Source: an uncultured Aquimarina sp.
GTDB lineage: Bacteria; Bacteroidota; Bacteroidia; Flavobacteriales; Flavobacteriaceae
Direction: 5' to 3'
Length of the DNA stretch: 64,000 nucleotides
Assembly (NCBI GenBank): GCA_947496555.1
Contig: CANMDH010000003.1
Span: 1 to 64,000, forward strand
A program made the translations under genes and the position numbers. The notes below the pieces were generated by a model. It searched no databases. It was given only the letters and a program-made list of their open reading frames with translations, and was not told the origin of the DNA. Below, piece by piece: positions 1 through 8,569 of this stretch (position 1 is the first letter of the stretch; each line of letters opens with the position of its first letter).

Positions 1-166
1 CAATACATCAACAGATTTGTATTCAACAGAAACATCAACAATATTAAAATTAGCATTGTTTAAAATGCACAACGGGTGATTAATTCTTTTTTTATATAAA
101 GCCTTCGCAGGTAAAATTAAAAGAGAAAACAATTCTGATCTTTATGTTTTTCTTAATATTGGTTAC

Positions 167-721
167 CTAATTTTTTAATCGAATCTTTACATTATATTGC
201 TTAAGAACTTCAAGGTGTGATTCCATTTCAAACTCTGATGCTTTAAAACGATCACGCCTTACTCTTGCATCTTCTTTACGAATACTACTTCTTACAAATC
301 TACGTATGGCAGTTTTGTTTTCTAATATTAACCCTGGTATCGGTATACTTTTGCCTTCTTGGTTTTTGGCAACCATCGTAAAATAACTGGAGTTGCAATG
401 TTTTACAGTACCTGTTTGTATGTTTTCGGCTTCAATACGTACACCTACTACCATAGAAGTTGTCCCCACATGATTTACCGAGGCTTTCAAGGTTACTAGC
501 TCTCCAACTTCAATTGGATTTAAGAAATCAACTTTATCTACGCTTGCAGTAACACAATATGCTTCAGAATGTTTAGAAGCACATGCAAATGCAATTTGGT
601 CCATTAAGGATAAGATATAACCACCGTGTATCTTTCCGCTAAAATTGGAATGTGAGGGGAGCATCAATTGAGAGATGGTTATCCTTGATTCTCTATTGGT
701 TTTGTATTTTTTTTGACTCAT
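167..721 (-). CDS. Acyl-CoA thioesterase, hotdog fold
   Basis: Predicted cytoplasmic acyl-CoA thioesterase that hydrolyses an acyl-CoA to free acid and CoA; the acyl chain is not predictable. The 184-residue product carries the hotdog signature HGG at residues 32-34 followed by the central helix with Asp41, as in single-hotdog ACOT/YciA-type enzymes. A basic C-terminal tail of about 50 residues follows the fold. The frame stays open up to 808, but I chose the ATG at 721 because the longer start would run 86 bp into the upstream gene, whose stop is one base away from this ATG. It closes a tight minus-strand cluster that begins near 4599. Family assignment is secure, substrate is not. Confidence 0.85.
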   Translation of the reverse strand: MSQKKYKTNRESRITISQLMLPSHSNFSGKIHGGYILSLMDQIAFACASKHSEAYCVTASVDKVDFLNPIEVGELVTLKASVNHVGTTSMVVGVRIEAENIQTGTVKHCNSSYFTMVAKNQEGKSIPIPGLILENKTAIRRFVRSSIRKEDARVRRDRFKASEFEMESHLEVLKQYNVKIRLKN

Positions 722-722
722 G

Positions 723-1091
723 CTATTTATTTCTGAAATGTGGAGATTCTTCTTCTGAAGCGTCGATAATAAAATATTTTGTATCTCCCAACCATGATAT
801 TTTGGCAAAACGTTCTTTATATTTTAGTTTAACGTATTTTCCCTGAAACTTTTCAAGTTTTTTGATAATGCTTTTTTCTTTATCTTCCACAGAAAAACTG
901 AATATTTGAGCTCCTGAAATCCCCTGGCTTATTTCACCTTCCCAGGTTTTAATGATCACTCCCTTATTACTGAATTTTATGAGTTCACCACTACGTGATC
1001 CCTCACTGTAGGTTGCATAATATACAAAAGCATACCATCCTGCAAACAATGCCAGAATTACTACAATGATTAGGGCTAATACTTTTTTCAT
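723..1091 (-). CDS. Small membrane-anchored conserved protein
   Basis: A 122-residue protein with one N-terminal hydrophobic segment (about residues 4-24) that would anchor it in the inner membrane, followed by a soluble domain with the pattern Y-S-E-G-x-R-x-G and KTWEGE. This family is common in Flavobacteriaceae and, as I recall, is often labelled 6-phosphogluconate dehydrogenase in databases. Nothing in the sequence supports that label: there is no Rossmann motif and the length is far too short. Function unknown. It lies 2 bp from the serine hydrolase upstream and 1 bp from the thioesterase downstream, so it is probably co-transcribed. Confidence 0.75.
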   Translation of the reverse strand: MKKVLALIIVVILALFAGWYAFVYYATYSEGSRSGELIKFSNKGVIIKTWEGEISQGISGAQIFSFSVEDKEKSIIKKLEKFQGKYVKLKYKERFAKISWLGDTKYFIIDASEEESPHFRNK

Positions 1092-1093
1092 GA

Positions 1094-2242
1094 TTACAGT
1101 GCTTTATAAACATTGGTTATAAATTCATCAATTTGGTTGGGTTCTAACCACCTGGTTACCACAACTAGGTTTTGTTTTTTATCAATGACAATAAAATTTC
1201 CTCCAAAACCTGCGGCATAATATAAATGTTCGGGTAGTCCTTCCCAGTGCCTGGAACCTTTTTGATTGAGCCACCACATAAATCCATAATTGGGATTTGT
1301 TTTTGAAGGTTTTATGGCTTCTTCAATCCATTCTTTTGATATTAGTTGTTTTCCATTCCAATTTCCATTATTAAGAAATAGAAGTCCAAATCTTGCATGA
1401 TCCAAAGTGTTGATAAAAAGTCCTCCTCCAGAGTGACCACCGCCACTTACCGATTGCATTTTGATACCATCTATATTCACCCAGGAATTTTCATATCCAT
1501 ACCATCTCCAGGTACTCGATGTACCAATTGGATCCATAATTTTTTCTTTTAGAACCTGCGGGAGTGGTTTTCTCCAAACATTCAATAAAGAATATGCTAG
1601 GACATTTACACGTATGTCATTATATTCAAAAACGGTTCCCGGTTCATTGAACTTTCTAAGTTTCCAATCATCGATACCACCTTCTCTTGGTGGGCGATCG
1701 GCCCAGTCGTATCCACCCCACAACTGACCTGACCAGTCTGATGATTGTGTCAATAGATGTCGCCATGTTATTTTTTTATTATGCGCACCATCAAAGGTGT
1801 GATCCCAGATATGTTTGTAGGTATAATCATCTACAGATGGTATTAACCCTTTATCTACAGCTAGTCCAGCCATCGTAGATAAATAGCTTTTGGTCACACT
1901 AAACGTCATGTCTACACGATCAACATCTCCCCATTTTGCAATGATATAGCCATTTTTAATAATTAAACCTGCTGGTTGATCCCGCTTTTTGGTAGGACCA
2001 AGGATTTTATGATAAGGTTCGTGCTCAAATCCTTTTACAATCGCCTGTCTTAGATCTTTGGCTCCGGAATATTCATTATTTTTGGCAAATACTACAGCTT
2101 GCTGTAGTATTTGAGTATTAATACCAAATTCTGAAGGGGGTTTTTCTTCCCAATTTCCTAGTTCTGGAAAATAGCTTTGTTGTGCAATACAAATATTTGT
2201 AAGGAGAAAGAGCGTAAAGAGAAGACCTTTTTTAGTTTTCAT
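1094..2242 (-). CDS. Secreted beta-lactamase-fold serine hydrolase
   Basis: Predicted periplasmic serine hydrolase of the class C beta-lactamase / DD-peptidase-like family (Pfam Beta-lactamase). An N-terminal signal peptide (about residues 1-20, ending near IAQQ) is followed by the catalytic S-x-x-K motif SVTK at 115-118 and a Y-N-D motif at about 207-209 that occupies the place of the conserved Y-x-N. Family members include esterases, D-aminopeptidases and penicillin-binding-like enzymes, so the substrate cannot be named. A Trp-rich stretch after residue 160 and an HSGGG segment near the C-terminal third resemble other flavobacterial 6-aminohexanoate-dimer-hydrolase-like proteins. It sits 4 bp downstream of the glyoxalase-like gene. 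Confidence 0.85.
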   Translation of the reverse strand: MKTKKGLLFTLFLLTNICIAQQSYFPELGNWEEKPPSEFGINTQILQQAVVFAKNNEYSGAKDLRQAIVKGFEHEPYHKILGPTKKRDQPAGLIIKNGYIIAKWGDVDRVDMTFSVTKSYLSTMAGLAVDKGLIPSVDDYTYKHIWDHTFDGAHNKKITWRHLLTQSSDWSGQLWGGYDWADRPPREGGIDDWKLRKFNEPGTVFEYNDIRVNVLAYSLLNVWRKPLPQVLKEKIMDPIGTSSTWRWYGYENSWVNIDGIKMQSVSGGGHSGGGLFINTLDHARFGLLFLNNGNWNGKQLISKEWIEEAIKPSKTNPNYGFMWWLNQKGSRHWEGLPEHLYYAAGFGGNFIVIDKKQNLVVVTRWLEPNQIDEFITNVYKAL

Positions 2243-2246
2243 TTGA

Positions 2247-2918
2247 CTATGCGTTAATTAATGTGAAAGTGTCATTCTTAAATTCAATATTCCAAAGCTT
2301 ATTTTCGGTTTCAATTTTAATGTTAAAATCTGAAGAAAAAGCTTTATCACTATTTGGATACCAATCTTTTTGGTTTTTGTCGATACAAATAAATAAGCCA
2401 TTTTCAGAGCCGATAGCACAAAACCTTTCAGGGCTACCACTGTATTGTGAAAGCCCAATAGTATCGGTTAAAAAATGATGTTTTTCGATTAAATCCTGGG
2501 TCGCAGTACCAATTTCAGAAATTTCAATCAGGCTATTACTGGTAAAAGTTTCATCGGAATCCTTTTTCAAGTTTTTACGAGCTATAAATTCTACAATGTT
2601 CATGTCATAATCATAAAAATACATTGCTTTAGCATTCCAGGCGGTAAAATCTATAATCTCATGGTCTTCATCTTTCAGAACGGAAACCTTGTTTTTTAAC
2701 CAAGCAAGCGCTTCTGTTTCCTTATTTGAAGGGATATTAAAGGCGAAATGATAGGGAGTAAAATTTTTACTTTCAATAAAATGAAGAATGGATTCTCCAA
2801 TTTTTAACCCAAATTTGCCAGCGCGTTTTCCGATCACTTCAATACCCAAAATTCTAGAATAGAAATCGAATTGTTCCTCTAAATGATTTGTGCATAAAGT
2901 AAGCTCTCTAATTCTCAT
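2247..2918 (-). CDS. VOC-fold (glyoxalase/bleomycin-resistance-like) protein
   Basis: A 223-residue protein with an N-terminal vicinal-oxygen-chelate (glyoxalase/dioxygenase) domain over about the first 115 residues: the L-x-T-N-H-L-E start, a central FAF segment and the closing NIVEF strand with a Glu in the metal-ligand position. The second half looks like a degenerate second VOC unit, giving the two-module length usual for the superfamily. Function is unknown; members range from metal-dependent isomerases to binding proteins. The start overlaps the end of the upstream membrane-protein gene by 11 bp, suggesting translational coupling. Confidence 0.75.
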   Translation of the reverse strand: MRIRELTLCTNHLEEQFDFYSRILGIEVIGKRAGKFGLKIGESILHFIESKNFTPYHFAFNIPSNKETEALAWLKNKVSVLKDEDHEIIDFTAWNAKAMYFYDYDMNIVEFIARKNLKKDSDETFTSNSLIEISEIGTATQDLIEKHHFLTDTIGLSQYSGSPERFCAIGSENGLFICIDKNQKDWYPNSDKAFSSDFNIKIETENKLWNIEFKNDTFTLINA

Positions 2919-3243
2919 TTTTTAAACCGGATAAAGTTCTTCTTATTAACAGGAAGAAACCAATTACAAAAAGTAGAGATCCCACAAATGAAAAACCTTG
3001 TAGGATATAAGTGAATGTTAAATATTTTTCACTTCCCCATACGTTGGCATATGAAATTCCTACAAGAGTGAAAATACTACATAACAACCAAATAATACTA
3101 CCTAGCAACAATAATATACTATCTGCTTTGGAACCAATCTTGTATAGATAATACAGGCAAATAGCAAGAATAAAGACTTGCCCCATAGAGGTTAATAAAC
3201 CCAAAAAAATAGTATAGATAACTTCGGTCAAACTTGGTTCCAT
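2908..3243 (-). CDS. Small multi-pass membrane protein, unknown
   Basis: A 111-residue hydrophobic protein with about three to four predicted transmembrane segments (near residues 8-33, 42-64 and 76-101) and a short charged C-terminus. I recognise no family signature. It lies between rmuC and the VOC gene, 6 bp from the former and overlapping the latter by 11 bp, so it is most likely a member of the same minus-strand transcription unit. Its reading frame is supported by membrane-protein composition and tight packing rather than by a recognisable motif. Confidence 0.6.
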   Translation of the reverse strand: MEPSLTEVIYTIFLGLLTSMGQVFILAICLYYLYKIGSKADSILLLLGSIIWLLCSIFTLVGISYANVWGSEKYLTFTYILQGFSFVGSLLFVIGFFLLIRRTLSGLKNEN

Positions 3244-3249
3244 AATTGG

Positions 3250-4599
3250 CTAAATTTCGTTGTCTTCAGTGGCTCGTTTTATAATAGCTTCTGGCAAGGA
3301 TTTTTTGGCTTTGGCACCCATTTTCTTAAGTTTTTCGACACTGTTAATAAGGTTTCCACGTCCTTCTACTAACTTATTCATGGCAGCAGAATAGTCTTTT
3401 TTTGCATCGTCGATCTTTTTACCAACACCTGTGAGGTCTTTTACCAACCCTTCGAATTTATCATATAGGGCTCCAGCCTGTCGCGCAATTTCAATGGCAT
3501 TGCGTTGTTGTTTTTCATTATTCCACATGGTGTCTATAGTGCGAAGAGTAGCCAAAAGGGTAGAAGGGGTGACAATCACAATGTTTTTTTCAAAAGCTTG
3601 ATTGTATAACTTGTTATCCTGATTAATGGCAATGGCAAAAGCGGGTTCTATAGGCACAAAAAGTAGAACAAAATCTGGTGATTCTATATCATATAGATCT
3701 TGATAATTTTTTTCCGACAATTGATCAACATGACGTTTCAGAGAAGTAATGTGCTCCTTAAGATAGCCAGTCTTTAGATTTTCGTCATCTTCATTTACAT
3801 AGCGTTCATAGGCTGTTAAGGTTACTTTAGAATCGATCACCATCTTTTTATTATCAGGTAGATAGATTACTACATCGGGTAAAACTCGCTCGCCATCTTC
3901 TTTGGTAAAACTTTGCTGAACAAAATATTCTCGGTCCTTTTCAAGTCCGGATTTTTCGAGAACACGCTCTAGTACCAATTCACCCCAGTTACCTTGCATT
4001 TTACTATCGCCTTTAAGAGCTTTGGTAAGATTAGTGGCCTCTTTACTCATTTGTTCATTTAGATCTTTGAGTCCCAGGATTTGCTGGCGAAGTGCGGCAT
4101 GATAATCAATACTTTCTTTGTGTGTTTGCTCAACTTTTTTCTCAAATGTGTTGATCTTTTCATGCAGCGGAGTTAAGATGTTTTTAATATTTTCCTTATT
4201 CTGCTCGGTAAACTTATTTGATGTTGAGTCTAATATCTTGTTGGCCAGATTTTCAAACTCTTTAGTGAATTTTTCTTGTAGCCTTTCTACTTCGTCTTTT
4301 TGTTCTTTATTTTTGAGTTGAAGGTTTTCAAACTCGGCATTACGCCGCGTGAGTTCGGTATTTAAAAAATCCTTTTCCCTGCGTATTTCTTCTCTTTCTT
4401 GCGTCAATTCTGAAACTTGTTTTTCCGAACTTTTTTTAAATTCCTCAAATTGAGTATGAAGTAATGAGGCCTTTTCATTTATAGCACTTTGCTCACTTTT
4501 GTTTTTTAAAGAAGCAACATATTTACCAATAAAAAAACCAACAAGAATCGATATAGCAATTGCACCAACGGCAATAATGATCGGCGTGTATTCTGACAT
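3250..4599 (-). CDS. rmuC: DNA recombination protein RmuC
   Basis: RmuC-family protein, predicted membrane-tethered nuclease-like factor that limits recombination at inverted repeats in E. coli. The 449 residues contain an N-terminal transmembrane helix (about 6-26), a long coiled coil (about 35-200, rich in Glu/Lys/Gln) and the conserved core from about 200 to 400, with GNWGELVLE, the DVVIYLPD and VIDSKVTL segments (the D-x-K part of a PD-(D/E)xK-like core), and FVPIEPA. Length is usual for the family. It appears to head the unit that runs down to the thioesterase gene. Identification is confident. Confidence 0.92.
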   Translation of the reverse strand: MSEYTPIIIAVGAIAISILVGFFIGKYVASLKNKSEQSAINEKASLLHTQFEEFKKSSEKQVSELTQEREEIRREKDFLNTELTRRNAEFENLQLKNKEQKDEVERLQEKFTKEFENLANKILDSTSNKFTEQNKENIKNILTPLHEKINTFEKKVEQTHKESIDYHAALRQQILGLKDLNEQMSKEATNLTKALKGDSKMQGNWGELVLERVLEKSGLEKDREYFVQQSFTKEDGERVLPDVVIYLPDNKKMVIDSKVTLTAYERYVNEDDENLKTGYLKEHITSLKRHVDQLSEKNYQDLYDIESPDFVLLFVPIEPAFAIAINQDNKLYNQAFEKNIVIVTPSTLLATLRTIDTMWNNEKQQRNAIEIARQAGALYDKFEGLVKDLTGVGKKIDDAKKDYSAAMNKLVEGRGNLINSVEKLKKMGAKAKKSLPEAIIKRATEDNEI

Positions 4600-4686
4600 G
4601 AAATCTTTTGTTTATTCAAAGATAAATATAAGCAATGAGAATCATGAGACAAGTTTTGAAGAATTAAAACAGATAAAAATGATTTT

Positions 4687-5481
4687 CTAATTCCTAACCT
4701 TATAACGTCCTGATTTTGCATCAAAGATTATTAGGTCTTCTGGGAACAAGCCTGAAAAAGCCCTGGCTTGTACTAATTCTTTAGGACGACCAAATTCAAA
4801 ACCATCATTATTCATTACAATCATTTTGTCACATAGTTGTATGGCAAAATCAATTTCATGTGTAGAAAAAAGTATTGTTTTTTTGGTTTCGAAGGCGAGA
4901 CGTTTTAAGAGTTTCAAGATATAGGCCTTATGATATACATCCAAGTGGGTTGTGGGCTCGTCTAACATGATAAAAGGAGTGTCCTGGGCTATTGCCCTTG
5001 CAATTAGTACCTTTTGCAACTGTCCGTCGCTGAGCTCAAAACATCTTTTTGTGACTAAATCAGAAATATGCGTTACTTCTATAGCTTTTCGCACTTTTTC
5101 GATGTCTTCTTCGGTCATTTTACCAACCCAATTTGTATAGGGCTGCCTGCCAAGTGCTACTAGCTCTTGAACCGTAATATTTTTTGATGCTATTTGCTCC
5201 GTTAAAACTATACTTAATTTTGAAGCGAGTTCTATAGGTTTGTACGAGGTAAGTTCTTTGTCTGATAAATAAATACTTCCATGCAATGCAGGTTGTACGT
5301 AGGATAATGTACGAAGTAACGTAGATTTTCCTATCCCATTAGCTCCAACAAGACCTACTAATTCTCCTTCGTAAAGCTTTAGATTGATATCTGCCGCAAC
5401 TACATTAAGTTCTTTTTTGGTATGATAACCAATAGAAAGATCTTCTGTTTTAAGAACAATATTTAGGTTTTCGGGATCGAT
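4687..5481 (-). CDS. ABC transporter ATP-binding protein (FecE/BtuD-like), start unclear
   Basis: ATPase subunit resembling importers for iron-siderophores, heme or cobalamin. The Walker A motif GANGIGKS is encoded near 5340 and the signature LSDGQLQKV near 5025, with Walker B (FIMLDEP) and the switch His (STHE) following. The frame is open from an in-frame TAA at 5494-5496, but between that stop and Walker A there is no ATG, GTG, TTG or CTG; the first usual start (TTG at 5286) would delete Walker A. Translation must begin at ATC 5481, ATT 5460 or similar, or the 5' end is damaged. I placed the start provisionally at 5481. No permease or binding protein is adjacent; the upstream gene is gldFG, which is unrelated in this role. 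Confidence 0.7.
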   Translation of the reverse strand: MDPENLNIVLKTEDLSIGYHTKKELNVVAADINLKLYEGELVGLVGANGIGKSTLLRTLSYVQPALHGSIYLSDKELTSYKPIELASKLSIVLTEQIASKNITVQELVALGRQPYTNWVGKMTEEDIEKVRKAIEVTHISDLVTKRCFELSDGQLQKVLIARAIAQDTPFIMLDEPTTHLDVYHKAYILKLLKRLAFETKKTILFSTHEIDFAIQLCDKMIVMNNDGFEFGRPKELVQARAFSGLFPEDLIIFDAKSGRYKVRN

Positions 5482-5531
5482 ATGTTTCGGTTTTTAGAAT
5501 TTAGTGCATATCAAATATAGAAAATAGAATT

Positions 5532-7916
5532 TTAAGCACTTTTTCTATACTTTCTTTTCTGAAGAAATGAAAATGTAAGTCCAAAAGCACCAAGTAATAG
5601 CAAAGGGATTAAAATATTAATTATTTGCCATGAGGATTTTTCTGCAACTACTTTCTCGATATTCAGAAAGGGAACTTTGATTTCTTTACTGCGAACTTCG
5701 ATGAGGCCAGAGTCATCAAGAAGATAGTTTACAGCATTTAATAAAAACTCCTTGTTGCCATATTTTAGGTTAAGGTATGGATCAAAACCTAATTCTAAGG
5801 GTTGCCCTTTTCGTATTCGGTTTTTAATTACATCTCCATCGGCAATGACAACCATTTTGGAAGCTAGGCTGGTATCTCTATGCGATTCGATTTTTACAGG
5901 TTTTATTCTGCCTTTGTACGTTGATTTGAAGTTGCCTTCTAGTAATACTGCCAGAGTTTGAGGTCCTTCGGTATAGCTATCCATATCGGGTTTCTTACGA
6001 ATGATATCCAACCGAATTTCTTTGGGAACACCTTCTAGTTTGGATTTTTCTGAGCTGGTTAATAAAATGGTCTTTTTTACACCATTTTTTAGCGTGTCGA
6101 TTTGGTTTGAAAACTCAAACTTTACTGATTCGATGTTTTTAACAATAGGGTGGTTGCTATTACTTTTTGTTAAGGATTCGTAAAACCAGGGGTACGGAGT
6201 AAATTGAGTTTCATTTCCTTCTCCAGATGCTAATACTAATGGGGCAGAGTATAAGTCATTTACCAAAACGGGATTAACTCGCAACCCATAAGAAAATAAA
6301 GCATCTCCCAATCTAAGGTCTTGCATCAGCGCAACCGAAGAGCCTTCAGGATTCATAAGACTATCGATTTCCATAGAGGTGGATTCTAACAGCCAAAGTG
6401 ATTTTCCACCATTCATGATAAACTGATCAAGCACATATTTTTCTTTTTCCGAAAAAACCTGTGTGGGTTTGGCATTAATAATCATATCAAATTTTTGAAG
6501 CCCCTTCAATGTTTTTTGAGGATCACCGGATACAGAATCTAGTGTAAAAGCACCCACAAAGTAGTAATCCTGTATTGTTCGAATAAAATCTGCAATCTTT
6601 GCATCAGGCAACTGACCGTTACCCTTTAATACAGCGATTTTGTATTTCTTTGGGTTCAATAATTTAGTAAGACCATCTGCAAAAACGTATTCTAATTGTT
6701 GTATAGAATTGTTGACACGCTCTTCAGTGGTAGCACCCATGGTATTCTTTACCAAAGGAACTTTTACGCTTCGATCCTGAAAACTAAGAATCGCCCAAGG
6801 AACAATGGTTTCTATTTCAGTTTTACCACTCTCCTGAACACTTACTTCCATTGGAGTAAGACCAAATTGTTGCAATTGATTTATAGTTTCTACACGCAAC
6901 GCTTCTTCTTCCAGGGGATTGGTGAAAATGTACTCGACATTAGAATTTAAAGAATTGAATTCTTCGAGAAGTTGCTTGATCTCAGACTGAAGACGCTTAA
7001 ACTCTGATGGGAAATCACCTTTTAACAACACATCGATTACGATAGGAGCAGGGGTTTCAATGACCAAATTTTTGGTAGCTTCGGATAGCGTAAAACGTTT
7101 ATCCTGTGTTAGATCAAAACGATTGTAAAAAGAGTTTCCGATAAGGTTCAGAATTACAACAGTTGCTAAAACAAGCCCTATAAATTTAATTTTTGTGCTT
7201 TTTAAACCTTTTTTAATTACAATAATGGTCAGAGTGATAAATAGAATAATAGTTCCAAGAAAATAAAATACATCCCGAGTATCAATGATACCTTGACTCA
7301 TCCGCTCAAAATGTAACTGCATCCCTAGTTGTTCAAAAAAATAACCAAGATTATTATTTGCAAGTGAACTAAAACCAAAATAAGCAACAAAGCAAAGAAA
7401 TAGTGCGACCAAAAAAGCTATAATTTGATTATTGGTTATAGATGAACAGAATATGCCTATCGAAGTATAAGAAGCGACTAGTAAAATAAGAGCAATGTAA
7501 GATCCCGCTGTGCTACCAATATCTAGATTACCAACGGGATTGCCCAATTGGTAGATTGTGATGATGTATAATAAACTGGGTGCCAAGGCCAGGATGATTA
7601 GTGTAAAACTTCCCAGATATTTTCCTAAAACCAATTGCCATGGTTTTATGGGTTTTGTGAGTAGTAATTCTAGTGTACCTTGTTTTTTTTCTTCGGCGAT
7701 GCTCCGCATGGTTACTGCAGGAATCAAGAATAATAAAATCCATGGAGTTATCTGGAAAAAAGGAGTAAGATCTGCAAACCCGCTATCTAGGATATTGAAT
7801 TGACCTTTAAACACCCATAGGAAAAGCCCATTTAGTATTAAAAATACGGCTACCACCATGTATCCCATGGCAGAAGCAAAAAAAGTATTTATCTCTTTTC
7901 GTATTAATGCGAACAT
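5532..7916 (-). CDS. gldFG: GldF-GldG fusion, gliding motility ABC transporter
   Basis: One uninterrupted 794-residue frame joins two proteins that are separate in Flavobacterium johnsoniae. Residues 1 to about 235 are an ABC-2 type permease with six hydrophobic segments (GldF; note TMRSIAEEKKQGTLELL near 70-85). From about 240, a new transmembrane helix, then RFDLTQDKRFTLS and a large extracytoplasmic domain with a closing helix near 765-785, is GldG. In F. johnsoniae GldA/F/G form an ABC transporter needed for gliding and associated with the T9SS machinery. The GldA ATPase is not next to it here. The six-helix permease would place the junction in the cytoplasm, compatible with a functional fusion. 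Identification of both halves is confident. Confidence 0.92.
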   Translation of the reverse strand: MFALIRKEINTFFASAMGYMVVAVFLILNGLFLWVFKGQFNILDSGFADLTPFFQITPWILLFLIPAVTMRSIAEEKKQGTLELLLTKPIKPWQLVLGKYLGSFTLIILALAPSLLYIITIYQLGNPVGNLDIGSTAGSYIALILLVASYTSIGIFCSSITNNQIIAFLVALFLCFVAYFGFSSLANNNLGYFFEQLGMQLHFERMSQGIIDTRDVFYFLGTIILFITLTIIVIKKGLKSTKIKFIGLVLATVVILNLIGNSFYNRFDLTQDKRFTLSEATKNLVIETPAPIVIDVLLKGDFPSEFKRLQSEIKQLLEEFNSLNSNVEYIFTNPLEEEALRVETINQLQQFGLTPMEVSVQESGKTEIETIVPWAILSFQDRSVKVPLVKNTMGATTEERVNNSIQQLEYVFADGLTKLLNPKKYKIAVLKGNGQLPDAKIADFIRTIQDYYFVGAFTLDSVSGDPQKTLKGLQKFDMIINAKPTQVFSEKEKYVLDQFIMNGGKSLWLLESTSMEIDSLMNPEGSSVALMQDLRLGDALFSYGLRVNPVLVNDLYSAPLVLASGEGNETQFTPYPWFYESLTKSNSNHPIVKNIESVKFEFSNQIDTLKNGVKKTILLTSSEKSKLEGVPKEIRLDIIRKKPDMDSYTEGPQTLAVLLEGNFKSTYKGRIKPVKIESHRDTSLASKMVVIADGDVIKNRIRKGQPLELGFDPYLNLKYGNKEFLLNAVNYLLDDSGLIEVRSKEIKVPFLNIEKVVAEKSSWQIINILIPLLLLGAFGLTFSFLQKRKYRKSA

Positions 7917-7943
7917 ATTTATTTCAGGTTTGAGGTTTTGAGT

Positions 7944-8228
7944 TTACACTTTGTTTATGCTCCAGGCTTCTGGTTTTTGATGAAACTTATTTTTGGTATT
8001 TGCCCAAACTCCTTTGAATAACGTAGAGTTTCGGTAGTTATTGAGATGTTCTTCAGATTCCCAATGACTATAGGTGAAAAATTGATTGGTTTGATGAATA
8101 TCTCTTAATAATTCAACATGTCTACAACCTTCAAAATCTCTTATTTTATCTTTATTTTGTTCAAAAACTTCTAAAAAAGCCTCTATTTGATCTGGAACGA
8201 ATCCCATTTTTACAATTCTTACAATCAT
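7944..8228 (-). CDS. Antibiotic biosynthesis monooxygenase (ABM) domain protein
   Basis: A small ferredoxin-like alpha/beta-fold protein of the ABM/DUF1330-like group (about 94 residues). It shows the typical pattern: an N-terminal strand (IVRIVKM), a helix with E-x-F, the G-C-R-x-V-E-L strand, then YSHWESEEHLNNYRNS, which matches the conserved W-x-S-x-E-x-L-x-x-Y core. Members are heme-degrading monooxygenases, quinol monooxygenases or stress proteins; the substrate here is unknown. The frame begins at 8246, but I prefer the ATG at 8228, which starts directly at the first strand. It lies 27 bp upstream of gldFG and may be co-transcribed with it. Confidence 0.7.
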   Translation of the reverse strand: MIVRIVKMGFVPDQIEAFLEVFEQNKDKIRDFEGCRHVELLRDIHQTNQFFTYSHWESEEHLNNYRNSTLFKGVWANTKNKFHQKPEAWSINKV

Positions 8229-8310
8229 TTTTTTTCTGAGTGTCAAAGCAACAAAGTTACAAAGCTGCTAAGTTTTTATTCTAAATTGTTTATTTCTTAG
8301 TTAATAATTG

Positions 8311-8390
8311 TCATCCCATTGAAGAATGGGATCCATTTTTAATCTTCATTCTTTCATATTTTGGATTCCAGCCTACGCCAGAATTATAGT
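8311..8390. repeat. REP-like palindromic intergenic repeat
   Basis: Within the 323-bp gap between 8247 and 8569 there is a perfect 8-bp hairpin (ATCCCATT-gaag-AATGGGAT, 8313-8332) followed about 35 bp later by an inverted, degenerate second unit (TGGATTCCAGCC...GCCAGAAT). Both halves share the GGATTCCA/GGATCCA edge. This two-headed arrangement is like the dispersed palindromic repeats seen between genes in many Bacteroidota. A further GC-richer stretch at about 8425-8490 (two copies of a CCTGAG/CTCAGG-like core) may be another degenerate repeat. I see no gene in this gap. Confidence 0.45.
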
Positions 8391-8569
8391 CGTTTATTTA
8401 TAATTGTGTTAAGGATAGTAAGTAGCCCTATGGCCTTGCTCAGGACAGGCTCTATCGTTTTTTTCTTGTATCCTGAGGTTCTCTAAGGATATCAATGAGA
8501 AAAAGATATAGCGAATAGCCCGATTGAAAGCCCTTTTCATTTTACGTTACACACTCACATATTTATTTT

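Noticed and set aside
1-166. Minus-strand frame open to the window edge (residues such as P-A-K-A-L-Y-K-K-R-I-N-H-P-L)
   Set aside because: About 45 codons with no good start and no recognisable motif; it could be the 5' end of a gene leaving the window, but I cannot support it.
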